Numbered from the stretch's first letter, positions 17,828 through 27,265 are shown. The stretch: DNA of 64,000 nucleotides from CAYSGX01 sp964518215 (GCA_964518215.1 CAZFFP010000008.1:4510-68509), one strand, 5' to 3'. The notes: generated by a model from the letters alone, not told the origin. Numbers and translations: made by a program.

Positions 17828-20668
17828 TTGAAAAACCTTCTATCCATATTGTTTATTGTTTGCTGCTCGCTTTCGCTCCATGCTGCACATATTGTTGGAG
17901 GCGATTTTTATTACCGTTGTTTGGGAAATAATCAATATGAGATTACACTTAAAGTTTATAAAGACTGTTTTGCCACCGGTCCTAATGTGGCAGATTTTGA
18001 TAACCCTGCTTTTATCGGGCTTTTCGACCAGTTGAATTTGTTATACAACCGCTACGAAGTGTATCTTGAATCGAGGCGTAATATTCCGCCCGTTACTGGA
18101 AGTCCCTGCGGGCAGGCTCCTGCCAATGTTTGTGTGGAAGAAGGGGTGTATAAATTTATTGTTACCCTGCCGATAAATGAAGTATTTACGGTGGCATATC
18201 AGCGGTGCTGCCGAAATCATACGATAAACAATATTATTACGCCCAGCAATACCGGAGCTACCTATACCGTGCGAATTGATACCCGACCGCAAACCAATTG
18301 CAATAATTCTCCGGTGTTTAATCAGTTTCCACCTATAGTAGTTTGTGCAGGAGAGCAAATTATTTTTGACCATTCTGCCAACGACCCCGATGGCGACCGA
18401 CTGGAATATGAACTTTGTACGCCTAACACGGGTGCCGATCAAACTGATCCACAACCTTTCACGCCATCTTTCCCTCCTTATCTTCCGGTGCAGTGGTTGG
18501 GTCCTTACAACAATAATTATCAGTTAGCATCAAATCCGCCATTGTCTATTGACAGAAACACGGGGCTGCTTACCGGCACACCGAATCAAATAGGGCAGTA
18601 TGTAGTGGGCGTATGTGTGAAAGAGTTTCGTGGCAATGTGTTAATTGGAGAAGTAAGGCGCGATTTTCAGTTTAATGTTACGCAATGCCAAACCAATGTT
18701 CAGGCTCGTATTCCTACTCTTAATGTGAGCGACCCTGCTGCCGTGGGAACTGCCGGAGTGTATGCTTATGAGTGCAGCGATTTCACCATCAACTTTGTAA
18801 ACACCAGTATTAATGGCACTTATTATCATTGGGACTTTGGTGTTTTAGGAACTAACACGGATACCTCTACACTTTTTCAACCTGCTTATACTTACCCCGA
18901 TACGGGCTATTATATTGTTACGCTTGTGGTGAATCCGGGCTATGCATGTGCTGACACTACAAAAGTTTTGGTTCGAATTTATCCTAACTTTGTTACAGGT
19001 TTCAATTTTACTGAACAATGCGAGGGCATACCCATTGCGTTTACAGACCAAACCGTTTCAACGTTTAATGATGTGAATTCCTGGACATGGAATTTTGGTG
19101 ATGGTAACTCCAGCACTACACAAAGCCCCCAACATCTATACAATAGCCCCGGAACATATAATGTTACGCTTATTTCCACCTCTTCTAAAGGTTGTCGGGA
19201 CACGCTTTCGCGAACGGTAGTGCAACATCCGAAGCCTGATGCAGATTTTGAAAATACACCTACCTGTATCAATACACCCATCAATTTTTTCGATAGCAGC
19301 ACATTACCTTTCGATAATATAGTAACGTGGGATTGGCGCGCTAATGGAGTTAATGTAAATAATAACAGTTCGTTTAATGCTACATATAATTCGCTTCAAA
19401 CATTTACGCTCACACTTATTGTAACTACCGATTTCGGTTGTAAGGATACGGTTACGAAAAACATCACCGTTTATCCGCTTCCCGTTATTGATTATTCGCC
19501 CGATGCAGAAGTTTGTGAAGGAGATACCATTCAATTATTTGCTTCTGGAGGCGAACAGTACGACTGGTATTCATCGGCAGGCGATACGTTGTTGAATATT
19601 GAAAACCCGATAGTGATTATTGAACAATCGAAATCCTTTACGGTAGTTGTTACAGACAGTAACCAATGTAGCACTTCGGGAGCATTTAATATAGTTGCGT
19701 TTCCTTTACCACCGGCAAATGCAGGAGCAGACGATTATGTTTGTTTGGGCAGTCTTTATCAATTAAACGGCTCGGGAGGAGTGTCATACTCGTGGTCGCC
19801 CGGTGATGTGCTGAACGATTCCACTGTTTCAAATCCCACAGCAAACATTACAGATACCACAACTTTTGTTTTAACAGTTGTAAGTGTGCAGGGTTGTCCG
19901 AATACCGATACGGTTACTATCAATGTTCAGTCGCCCATTGTTCCGTTTGCTTCGGGCGATACTTTTATTTGCGCTAAGGACACCGTGCAGTTGAATGCCG
20001 GGGGAGGCTTGTATTATGAATGGTTTCCGGCAACAGGATTGAATGATGCTGCCGCAAGTAATCCGCTGGCAAGCCCGTCTTCCACTACGCAATATTTTGT
20101 GCGCATTGCCAATGATTGTTTTGACGATACATTAACAGTAAATGTAGAAGTGTTTCAGCTTCCCTTTGTCAATGCAGGCATTGATGATACTATTTACCGC
20201 TCCGAATCTACCGTGCTTAACGGCTCTGCCGGATATGATTTTTTCTGGACTCCGGGAATTTCGTTGAGTGATTCTACTTCGCGCGCGCCAACAGCAAGCC
20301 CGCTGAATACAACCGATTATATTTTAACTGTAACCGATTTCAACGGATGTGTGAATAGGGACACGGTTCAGATATTCGTAATCGTGAGAACTTTGTTGGT
20401 GGTGCCCACGGCTTTTTCGCCCAATAATGATGGGCGTAATGACCGCTTCAGAATTATCCGGGCGTTGAATATTGCCAAACTTGAAGGCTTGCGCGTATTC
20501 AACCGCTGGGGGCAATTAGTTTGGGAAACTAACGACCTGAATGGTTGGTGGGATGGCACTTTCAAAGGCGAACCTGCACCCGCAGAAGTTTATACCTATT
20601 ATGCCAAAGCCATTACATACGATGGCGAATTCATCATAGAGAAAGGCAATCTTACTTTGGTGAGATGA
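17828..20668 (+). CDS. Giant secreted PKD-domain protein with T9SS type B tail
   Basis: A 946-aa protein with TTG start (MKNLLSILFIVCCSLSLHA signal peptide). The N-terminal part (AAHIVGGDFYYRCLGNNQYEI, 19-39, to about 285) is a cysteine-rich region recurring in Bacteroidota gliding-associated proteins, with an Ig-like putative-domain motif (NPPLSIDRNTGLLTGTP). PKD domains lie at about 315-385 (HWDFGVLGTN), 390-465 (WTWNFGDGNSS) and 470-545. Ig-like segments follow, each with a GG-Y-W-P pattern. The type B sorting tail VPTAFSPNNDGRNDRF runs to NLTLVR (about 860-946). It lacks SprB repeats. It follows the lectin/SprB gene by 60 bp, so coexpression is plausible. Confidence 0.9.
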   Translation: MKNLLSILFIVCCSLSLHAAHIVGGDFYYRCLGNNQYEITLKVYKDCFATGPNVADFDNPAFIGLFDQLNLLYNRYEVYLESRRNIPPVTGSPCGQAPANVCVEEGVYKFIVTLPINEVFTVAYQRCCRNHTINNIITPSNTGATYTVRIDTRPQTNCNNSPVFNQFPPIVVCAGEQIIFDHSANDPDGDRLEYELCTPNTGADQTDPQPFTPSFPPYLPVQWLGPYNNNYQLASNPPLSIDRNTGLLTGTPNQIGQYVVGVCVKEFRGNVLIGEVRRDFQFNVTQCQTNVQARIPTLNVSDPAAVGTAGVYAYECSDFTINFVNTSINGTYYHWDFGVLGTNTDTSTLFQPAYTYPDTGYYIVTLVVNPGYACADTTKVLVRIYPNFVTGFNFTEQCEGIPIAFTDQTVSTFNDVNSWTWNFGDGNSSTTQSPQHLYNSPGTYNVTLISTSSKGCRDTLSRTVVQHPKPDADFENTPTCINTPINFFDSSTLPFDNIVTWDWRANGVNVNNNSSFNATYNSLQTFTLTLIVTTDFGCKDTVTKNITVYPLPVIDYSPDAEVCEGDTIQLFASGGEQYDWYSSAGDTLLNIENPIVIIEQSKSFTVVVTDSNQCSTSGAFNIVAFPLPPANAGADDYVCLGSLYQLNGSGGVSYSWSPGDVLNDSTVSNPTANITDTTTFVLTVVSVQGCPNTDTVTINVQSPIVPFASGDTFICAKDTVQLNAGGGLYYEWFPATGLNDAAASNPLASPSSTTQYFVRIANDCFDDTLTVNVEVFQLPFVNAGIDDTIYRSESTVLNGSAGYDFFWTPGISLSDSTSRAPTASPLNTTDYILTVTDFNGCVNRDTVQIFVIVRTLLVVPTAFSPNNDGRNDRFRIIRALNIAKLEGLRVFNRWGQLVWETNDLNGWWDGTFKGEPAPAEVYTYYAKAITYDGEFIIEKGNLTLVR

Positions 20669-20719
20669 AAAGTTTGAAAGCAAAGTAATTCATTCAGTGA
20701 TGTGTCTGAGAGTTATGGT

Positions 20720-23026
20720 TCAAATCTTCACCATTCTCACTTCAATTCTTATATCTGTATTTCTGCCTTTATCATCGGTACACGAAATTTTTGTTTTTCC
20801 TTCCGTAGGAATAAAAAATATTTTGTCTTTTGCCGGAGTGGTTTTAAAGAAACGATTATTGATAAACCAATGCACCTGTTCCACATCGTTAGACACATCG
20901 CAACTCAGTTGAATCGGTTCGGGTGAATTTTTGTCAATGAGATATTCTAAACCGTGAATGGGCGAAGTGATTTTCGGACTGCCCGATTCAAACATGGTTT
21001 CACATTGAGCATTATGCGGAGGAATGCGCTGATAAGGAATGCCCTGCGACTCAAAGTAAGTTTGCATTTCGGGAGCAATGACTTTATATAATCGTTTTTT
21101 ATAGCCGGTTGCCGGCACACAATTCATGCAGTAGGAAAACGATTCATCGGCAGCCAACAGCACTTCTTTCATGTGGTTGCAAACGCGCATGGTAGATGCT
21201 AACGGAATAAAATAATCCATAGTGGTGCTTTCGCAAAAATCATTCGGGAGCAACCCGCTTTCGGAGCAAACCAAACGGGCTTTACAATTTTCGGGCAAAT
21301 CGAACCAATCGTTTTCGGGTTTGAGGTCTATGATATTGAATATTTTGAAAAGCAAAGGCGTGGCTATTTGTGCGCCATTAATATCGGGTGCGCCTATGCC
21401 CGAAAAATTGCCCACCCAAACTCCTACGGTATATTTTTTATTGTAACCCATACTCCAGGCATCTCTTCTTCCATAAGAAGTTCCGGTTTTCCATGCAATG
21501 CGCGGAGCATTTCTTCCCGCCTCCCATGATGCAGGCATATCGGGACGCTGAATTTTTGAAATTATTTCGGTAATCATAAAACTTGCTTCAGCAGAAAGTA
21601 TAGCCGTTTCATTTTTCAAGGTATCACTTTGCATATACACCGGAACTTGAAATTTTCCCTTATTGGCAAACATGCTGAAAAGCGAAGTCATTTCTTCGAG
21701 TGTAACTCCACACCCACCAAGAATCAAAGAAAGCCCAAGCTTCTCGCGGTCTTTTTTAATTTGCCTGAAATGACATTGCGAAAGTTTTTCTATCAACTGC
21801 TCTTTACCCAAGCGGTGCAACATTTTCACGGCAGGAATATTCAGCGAGTTCATCAAGGCAAATTCCATAGTTACATTTCCATTGAATTTCTTGTCATAGT
21901 TTTCGGGGCGATAGCCGCCTATGTATGTCAGCACATCGGTGATGATTGTTTTTGGAGTAATAAGCCCCTCATCCATGCAAATGCCATATAACAGAGGCTT
22001 CAACGTGCTGCCCGGTTGTCGCACTGCTCGCACACCATCCACCTGACCGCCATCTTCGTTATTATGAAAATCTGCCGAGCCGACATAAGTAATCACCTTT
22101 CCTGTTTCATTTTCCATGACCACCACAGCCGCGTTTCTGATGCCCTGCATATAAATGCCTTTAATGTAATGCCGCACCAATATTTCTGTTTCAGATTGAA
22201 ATTTCAGATTCAAATGCGTTTTTATCACCGCATCGTTACTACTGTTTTTCATTCTGATGGAAAAGTGTGGTGCCTGTTTGGGCGCATCGTGCCGCCAGCC
22301 ATCAAAGTTTTCATTGAGTGCATCAGCAATTTCGTTTTCAGAAAATAATTTGTCTTTGCCGAACCTAAGCAACCATTTGTTTCGCTCCTGCACTATCAAA
22401 TCATTGTGCTTGCCCGGCACTAAGGAAGAAGGACGATTGGGAATAATAGAAAGTGCCGTTGCTTCAGCCAATGAAAGCAGTTCGGAAGATTTTTGCAGAT
22501 AAATAATGGAAGCAGATTTGATGCCTTCGATATTGCTCCCGTAAGGAACCAGATTATAGTAAAGCTCTAAAATTTCGTCTTTAGAAAATTTCATTTCTAA
22601 CTGTACCGCCCGAAACATTTCGATGAATTTGTTGCCATAGGTGCGGGGCTTAGGATGCAGCAAACGCGCCACCTGCATAGTGATGGTAGATGCACCCGAA
22701 GTGCGTCTCATTTTAAAAGTATTCATTACTGCTGCCCGCACCAAAGCCAGCGGATTAATACCGAAGTGATAATAAAAGTATTTGTCTTCTTTGTAAAGCA
22801 AAGTTTTTTTGAGCACGGGTGAAATTTCATCAATGCCGGTTTTCATGCGCCATTTATCATCTGCCGCGAGAAACGCGTGAATTACATAACCATCTTTATC
22901 TTCTACAATGGTAGAATAATGCACGTTTACTTTCAGCGGAAACAAAAGATGAAGCAATAGGAAAACGAACACCATCATAAGAAGTGTTATCAAAACATTC
23001 TTCGATATTTTTTTTAAAAAAACCAT
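20720..23026 (-). CDS. pbpC: Penicillin-binding protein 1C (bifunctional)
   Basis: A peptidoglycan glycosyltransferase/transpeptidase of 768 aa from ATG 23026. The reading frame runs up to 23065, but the later ATG begins directly with the membrane-anchor helix and follows a promoter-like box. The GT51 domain has the catalytic Glu in EDKYFYYHFG (80-89), then TSGASTITMQVARLL. The transpeptidase has SxxK at S340-K343 (RQPGSTLKPL), SLN (NSLNIPAVK) and KTG at 513-515. The C-terminus carries the BiPBP_C-type region of PbpC (ISCTDDKGRNTDIRIEV). No adjacent alpha-2-macroglobulin gene, its usual partner, is visible. Confidence 0.92.
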   Translation of the reverse strand: MVFLKKISKNVLITLLMMVFVFLLLHLLFPLKVNVHYSTIVEDKDGYVIHAFLAADDKWRMKTGIDEISPVLKKTLLYKEDKYFYYHFGINPLALVRAAVMNTFKMRRTSGASTITMQVARLLHPKPRTYGNKFIEMFRAVQLEMKFSKDEILELYYNLVPYGSNIEGIKSASIIYLQKSSELLSLAEATALSIIPNRPSSLVPGKHNDLIVQERNKWLLRFGKDKLFSENEIADALNENFDGWRHDAPKQAPHFSIRMKNSSNDAVIKTHLNLKFQSETEILVRHYIKGIYMQGIRNAAVVVMENETGKVITYVGSADFHNNEDGGQVDGVRAVRQPGSTLKPLLYGICMDEGLITPKTIITDVLTYIGGYRPENYDKKFNGNVTMEFALMNSLNIPAVKMLHRLGKEQLIEKLSQCHFRQIKKDREKLGLSLILGGCGVTLEEMTSLFSMFANKGKFQVPVYMQSDTLKNETAILSAEASFMITEIISKIQRPDMPASWEAGRNAPRIAWKTGTSYGRRDAWSMGYNKKYTVGVWVGNFSGIGAPDINGAQIATPLLFKIFNIIDLKPENDWFDLPENCKARLVCSESGLLPNDFCESTTMDYFIPLASTMRVCNHMKEVLLAADESFSYCMNCVPATGYKKRLYKVIAPEMQTYFESQGIPYQRIPPHNAQCETMFESGSPKITSPIHGLEYLIDKNSPEPIQLSCDVSNDVEQVHWFINNRFFKTTPAKDKIFFIPTEGKTKISCTDDKGRNTDIRIEVRMVKI

Positions 23027-23029
23027 ATG

Positions 23030-23037
23030 CAAAGAAA
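23030..23037 (-). promoter_or_regulatory. Weak -7-like box TTTCTTTG before pbpC
   Basis: One mismatch to TAnnTTTG, 3 nt before the chosen ATG at 23026. It supports, weakly, the shorter start. Confidence 0.3.
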
Positions 23038-23065
23038 CGATGGTATTGGCAAATTGATTATTCAA

Positions 23066-23314
23066 AAGTGTAGTTGTAAATATCTTTTATTTTAAAATGA
23101 TGCAGATAAAATAATTTGTTGATTTACAAAGCGTTTTAAGGTGTTTGGTAACAATAAGCTTTCAATTAAGGCTCAAATGGATTTTTTATTAAAAATCAGA
23201 ATTGTCAATATCATTAATTAAAAGTTAATGAGAAATTTTAAAGCATCAGTATTTTAACTCTTATACTGTTGGCAGGAAGTTTGTATTTTTTTTGCATAAC
23301 CAAAATTTACCGTT
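23066..23314. other. AT-rich divergent intergenic region
   Basis: A 249-bp spacer between pbpC and the small secreted protein gene. No open frame or strong terminator is seen. A T-rich stretch at 23284-23294 (TTG TA then eight T and G) resembles a distorted -7 box for the gene at 23315. Confidence 0.4.
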
Positions 23315-23926
23315 ATGAAAAAGTTATTCTTTGTATTAATGGTAGTTGCTGCAATCGGGCTATCATTAAACCATGCTAAGGCGCAGGCATGGCAGAAAAA
23401 TTCAAAAGTTTTATCATTAGGAATAGGCGCTTCAAGTTTTTATCATATTGACGACAGGTATTATTATTGGCATCCTGTTCATGGATATCCCCGACATTTA
23501 AGAGACAATAGATGGTATAGACCATTAACAGGGCAAGTTAATTTTCAGGGAGAATTCGGCATACATAAGTATGTAGGAATTGGATTCACTACCGGATTTG
23601 GCGGCAGAAGCCGTTGGAATTATGGCTATTCAGGCGAAATGAATGTGCCCATTGGTTTTGTTTCCAATTTTCATTTTTACCAACTCATAGCCGATAAATC
23701 AGGAAAAAATATTCATGCCGACAAACTTGATATTTATTTCGGAGGAAGTTTGGGAAGCGGTGTTGCTTTTGTTTATTTCAGAGATAATGAAACTCGTGTG
23801 GTGCCACTTGCATTCGGTGGATTTCACACAGGTATTCGTTATTACTTTACCGATAAGGTAGGTGTTAACGGAGAGTTTGGATGGGGAAAAAGTATCATCA
23901 ATCTTGGATTTGCTTTTAAGATGTAA
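23315..23926 (+). CDS. Small secreted protein, probable outer-membrane beta-barrel
   Basis: A 203-aa product. The signal peptide MKKLFFVLMVVAAIGLSLN ends at HAKAQA. The mature part alternates polar and aromatic residues with glycine-rich turns (LGIGASSFYHIDD, GIGFTTGFGGRSRWNYGY, YFGGSLGSGVAFVYF, GVNGEFGWGKSIINLGFAFKM) and ends in an aromatic/hydrophobic strand. This is typical of 8-stranded porin-like or OmpA-barrel-type small outer-membrane proteins in Bacteroidota. A histidine/tyrosine-rich stretch (DDRYYYWHPVHGYPRHLRD) is unusual. Specific function unknown. A strong terminator follows, so it is monocistronic. Confidence 0.7.
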   Translation: MKKLFFVLMVVAAIGLSLNHAKAQAWQKNSKVLSLGIGASSFYHIDDRYYYWHPVHGYPRHLRDNRWYRPLTGQVNFQGEFGIHKYVGIGFTTGFGGRSRWNYGYSGEMNVPIGFVSNFHFYQLIADKSGKNIHADKLDIYFGGSLGSGVAFVYFRDNETRVVPLAFGGFHTGIRYYFTDKVGVNGEFGWGKSIINLGFAFKM

Positions 23927-23945
23927 TTCCGGAACAACTCTTAAA

Positions 23946-23979
23946 AATCCCGCGGCAATTTTGTTGCGGGATTTTTTTT
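23946..23979 (+). terminator. Rho-independent terminator after the beta-barrel gene
   Basis: Stem AATCCCGC (23946-23953) pairs with GCGGGATT (23966-23973), followed by a run of T to 23979. It lies 20 bp after the stop at 23926. Confidence 0.9.
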
Positions 23980-24113
23980 CAATCAAACTATATGAACAGC
24001 GAAGCTTACATTCCAAAAAGTATTTTCAACATTTTACAATAAATACTTTGCAATTCACTTGTATATCGTTACAGAATGCTGATTTTTGCACTTTCATTTT
24101 TTAAACCCCCATT

Positions 24114-24707
24114 ATGCTTTTTGTTCAAGAATCAACATTGCCCGGCTCGGGAAAAGGACTATTTACTGACACCGCATTTAAAAAGGGCGATAAGATTTGT
24201 GAATACGAAGGCGAGTATGTTACCTGGAAAGAGTGTCAGCGCAGATGCGATGAAGGTGAATTGCACAGAGCTTCCTACTTCTTTTACATTAACAGCCAAA
24301 ATTGCATTGATGCCTATCCTCAATTCGATTCTTTAGCCCGCTATGCTAATGATGCCAAAGGTTTTTCGCGCATCAAAGGCATTAATAATAATGCCGAATA
24401 TCAGATTATCAAGAAAGTGCCATACATCGTTGCCACCAAAAGTATTCCTGCCGGCAGCGAAATTTTTGTTTCCTACGGAAAAGAATATTGGGATGCCATG
24501 AAAGAGTTGGTGAAGGACGAACCCGAAACAACGGAACAAAAACATCTCAATGGCAAAAACGGACATGCTTTGAACGGACACGCTAAAAATGGTCATTCCA
24601 AAAACGGTCATGATTTGAACGGGCACACTAAAAACGGAAATGCTAAAAATGGCAAACATTTGAATGGTTCGGCTAAAACCAAAAAACCTGCGGCAGTTTC
24701 AAAATAA
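24114..24707 (+). CDS. SET-domain protein with an Asn-Gly-His repeat tail
   Basis: A 197-aa protein. Residues 1-135 form a compact SET domain: STLPGSGKGLFTDTAFKKGD, ICEYEGEYVTW, an Asn-rich core (YANDAKGFSRIKGINNNAEY, in the place of the RxxNHS/NC motif) and the C-terminal EIFVSYGKEYW, matching the GEEL..Y..YW signature. SET enzymes are lysine methyltransferases using S-adenosylmethionine. Residues about 140-185 are an imperfect repeat of NGH/KNG units (NGKNGHALNGHAKNGHSKNG and so on), then a lysine/alanine end (SAKTKKPAAVSK). No signal peptide. The target is unknown. It converges with the Cys-cluster gene after 5 bp. Confidence 0.85.
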   Translation: MLFVQESTLPGSGKGLFTDTAFKKGDKICEYEGEYVTWKECQRRCDEGELHRASYFFYINSQNCIDAYPQFDSLARYANDAKGFSRIKGINNNAEYQIIKKVPYIVATKSIPAGSEIFVSYGKEYWDAMKELVKDEPETTEQKHLNGKNGHALNGHAKNGHSKNGHDLNGHTKNGNAKNGKHLNGSAKTKKPAAVSK

Positions 24708-24712
24708 TTTTT

Positions 24713-25201
24713 TCAAAATACTTTCTTGAGGCGCTCTACAATTTCAAGCGCAGCCGGACATACCAACGTGTTTTTGTAAGTCAGTTCGGTAATTTGATAA
24801 AACCGTTTCCGGTCGGTGTGCGGGTATTCGCGGCAGGCAGCAGGACGATGCTCATACACCATGCAATAATTTTCGGCATCTAAGAAAGGGCAGGGGGCTT
24901 CATTCAGCACATAATCCTTGTCTTCATCAATATGCAAATATTGCTCAATGAATTTTCCCGGTTTAATTTTCAAATGTTTGGCTAAGCGTTCAATATCTTT
25001 TTGGTAAAAAATAGGGCTGGTGGTTTTGCAGCAATTCGCACATTGCAGGCAATCGGTTTCTGCAAATACCTCCTCATGAATTTCATGCACGGTATCGTCT
25101 AAATTTTTCGGGCGGCTTTTATTAAGTTGACTCAGAAATTTTTTATTGGCTGCCGAAAGTTGTTTCGATTTGGCTTTGAATTTTTCGAGGTTGATTTCCA
25201 T
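24713..25201 (-). CDS. YkgJ-type cysteine-cluster protein
   Basis: A 162-aa protein from ATG 25201; an upstream TTG at 25213 would add four residues. The zinc- or iron-binding cluster of the YkgJ family is visible as CLQCANCCK (51-59, CxxCxxCC) plus later cysteines in APCPFLDAENYCMVYEHRP and AACREYPH. An N-terminal helical region (LEKFKAKSKQLSAANKKF) precedes it. Family members are thought to be metal-binding, but no activity is firmly known. Divergent from the UbiB-type kinase. A -7-like sequence CATCTTTG lies upstream near 25245. Confidence 0.85.
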   Translation of the reverse strand: MEINLEKFKAKSKQLSAANKKFLSQLNKSRPKNLDDTVHEIHEEVFAETDCLQCANCCKTTSPIFYQKDIERLAKHLKIKPGKFIEQYLHIDEDKDYVLNEAPCPFLDAENYCMVYEHRPAACREYPHTDRKRFYQITELTYKNTLVCPAALEIVERLKKVF

Positions 25202-25347
25202 CTGAATGGTCAAAAAATGTGCTGTAGAATTTTTATTCGATGCAAAGATGCGCCAACTTAATGCAACTTATAAATTCATTTTTACACGTATAAATCCGTT
25301 GAATCACTCATTTCGGGCTATTTTCGCATTTCAATTTATTTTCTACG

Positions 25348-27039
25348 ATGCTTTTCAATAGCAATACCTTCAAAAACATAGCCCGGATGCGCGAAATCAT
25401 TATGATTCTCGTGAAATACGGTTTTGAAGATGTCATTGCCAACTCCACCATGCGCAATTTTGTGCCCGAGCGCACCCGCCTTTCGTGGATGCGAAAAAAT
25501 CGTCCCGCCCTCGATTATTCGCGCTATGAACGGGTAAGAATGGCAGCCGAAGAATTGGGACCCACTTTTGTAAAACTGGCTCAGGTGCTGAGCAATCGCC
25601 CCGATATTTTGCCCGATACGCTCATCAAAGAACTTGAAAAACTTCAGGACAAAGTGCCCCCTTTCGATTCTGCCAAATCGAGAGAAATAATTGAGCGCGA
25701 AACAGGTAAAAAAATTGAAGAACTGTTCGATGAGTTTCAGGATAAACCCATCGCTTCTGCTTCCATTGGGCAGGTGCATAAGGCGCGCCTCAAAACCGGT
25801 GAATGGGTGGTGATTAAAGTGCAACGTCCGGGAGTGGAAGAAACCATACATTTAGACCTATCCATTCTGAAAGAAGCCGTAAAACGCACCGAGCGTTACC
25901 TCAAACGCGAAGGCATCAACAATGCCGATGATGTGGTGGCAACTTTTGAGCGCAGCATGTTGAAAGAGTTAGATTATGAAAATGAAGGAAGAAATTTAGA
26001 GCGCTTCAGAAAAACTTATTTGAGCTTTAAAAACTTTTACATTCCTAAGGTTTATAAAGAATACACCACTCCAAGGGTATTGGTGATGGAGTATGTATCG
26101 GGATGCAAAATTTCAGATATAAGACAAATTAAAGCATGGGGGCTGAATCCCGAAAAAGTAGCATTGAATGGATTTGATATTTACCTCACACAGATTTTTG
26201 AATTCGGATATTTTCATGCCGACCCGCATCCGGGCAATGTGTTGGTGCGTCAGGATGGCGTGATATGTCTGCTCGATTTTGGTATGATAGGTCAACTGAT
26301 GCCCAAAGACAAATTGAATTTTGCCGGTGTGTTTGTGAGCATGGCGCGTCAGGATGCCAAGCAAATGGCTTATTACATGAAAAAATTAGCCATTGAAGAC
26401 GAAATACACGACATGCGTTTGTTCGAATATGATTTGAACGAAATTATAGAAGACTACGCCACACTCGATATTAGCGAAGGAAGTTTGGCAGACATGACGC
26501 AACGCCTGCAAAAGCTCATGTTTATTTACCAGATAAAAGTGCCGAGCGGTGTGTTTTTGGTGTTTAGGGCATTGGCAATTCTGGAGGGCATTGGCAAGCA
26601 ACTTTATCCCGAAATGCAAACCTACGAGCATGTAAAACCTTTTGGTTTCAGAATACTGAAAGAACAATTCAAGCCGAAAAATGTGGTGGACGAATTGTCG
26701 TTTCAGTTTAACCAAATAGCAAATTTTGTCAACACATTTCCATCAGAGGTTCGCAGTATTATTACAAAAACCACCAAAGGCAAGCTGCATTTTGAGGTAG
26801 AGCTTCAGGGTTACGGTTATCTATTGAAAAAAATGGACAGCGTTACCAACCGTATGGCGCTGACCTATATCATCATGGCGCTTATTATCGGCTCGTCTAT
26901 TGTTGCCACCGCCAATTTTCCCGGCATTGAGCGCACCTATTTCGGCTTGCCAAAACTGAGTTTTTTCGGTTTTACAGCAGCAAGCGGATTGGGTGTTATT
27001 CTGCTGTATCTCATTCTGCGAATCAGGAAATACAAATAA
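25348..27039 (+). CDS. UbiB/ABC1-family atypical kinase-like membrane protein
   Basis: A 563-aa protein of the AarF/UbiB/ADCK group, linked in other organisms to quinone and lipid metabolism. Visible are the KxGQ-region FVKLAQVLSNRPD (K76-Q79), the Ala-rich P-loop substitute PIASASIGQVHKA, VVIKVQRPGVEE with the ATP-site lysine, EYVSGCKISD, catalytic FHADPHPGNVLV and LLDFGMIGQL. Two C-terminal hydrophobic helices (LTYIIMALIIGSSIVATA, SGLGVILLYLILRI) anchor it, as in UbiB. The usually invariant Gly of KxGQ is Ala here. With menB/menD in the window, a menaquinone link is possible but unproven. Confidence 0.9.
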   Translation: MLFNSNTFKNIARMREIIMILVKYGFEDVIANSTMRNFVPERTRLSWMRKNRPALDYSRYERVRMAAEELGPTFVKLAQVLSNRPDILPDTLIKELEKLQDKVPPFDSAKSREIIERETGKKIEELFDEFQDKPIASASIGQVHKARLKTGEWVVIKVQRPGVEETIHLDLSILKEAVKRTERYLKREGINNADDVVATFERSMLKELDYENEGRNLERFRKTYLSFKNFYIPKVYKEYTTPRVLVMEYVSGCKISDIRQIKAWGLNPEKVALNGFDIYLTQIFEFGYFHADPHPGNVLVRQDGVICLLDFGMIGQLMPKDKLNFAGVFVSMARQDAKQMAYYMKKLAIEDEIHDMRLFEYDLNEIIEDYATLDISEGSLADMTQRLQKLMFIYQIKVPSGVFLVFRALAILEGIGKQLYPEMQTYEHVKPFGFRILKEQFKPKNVVDELSFQFNQIANFVNTFPSEVRSIITKTTKGKLHFEVELQGYGYLLKKMDSVTNRMALTYIIMALIIGSSIVATANFPGIERTYFGLPKLSFFGFTAASGLGVILLYLILRIRKYK

Positions 27040-27089
27040 TTTTTGGCGATATTCCTCTGCCGGAATTGAAAAAAGATTGGCTTCGGCTC

Positions 27090-27121
27090 TTGCCAATATG
27101 AAATCGAAATATGTATATTTG
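27090..27121 (+). promoter_or_regulatory. Promoter of tRNA-Gly (TTG ... TATATTTG)
   Basis: A -7 box TATATTTG at 27114-27121 with a -33-like TTG at 27090-27092 (21-nt spacing), 10 nt before the tRNA 5' end. Confidence 0.6.
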
Positions 27122-27131
27122 CACTCCTCAA

Positions 27132-27204
27132 GCGGGAGTAGCTCAGTTGGTAGAGCGTAACCTTGCCAAGGTTAAGGTCGCGAGTTCGAGACTCGTCTCC
27201 CGCT
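27132..27204 (+). tRNA. tRNA-Gly (anticodon GCC)
   Basis: A 73-nt cloverleaf. The acceptor stem is GCGGGAG with CTCCCGC, the D-loop is AGCTCAGTTGGTAGAGC, the anticodon stem-loop is AACCTTGCCAAGGTT with GCC, and the T-arm is around GTTCGAGAC. CCA is not encoded. Followed at once by a terminator. Confidence 0.96.
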
Positions 27205-27214
27205 CATAAAAAGC

Positions 27215-27246
27215 AAAAAACCCTTCAGGATTTGAAGGGTTTTTTT
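27215..27246. terminator. Bidirectional Rho-independent terminator
   Basis: Stem CCCTTCA (27221-27227) with TGAAGGG (27233-27239), flanked by A-run and T-run on either side. It can end both the tRNA transcript and the minus-strand ABC-F gene, whose stop is at 27266. Confidence 0.9.
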
Positions 27247-27265
27247 ATGTCATAAATTTTGAAAG

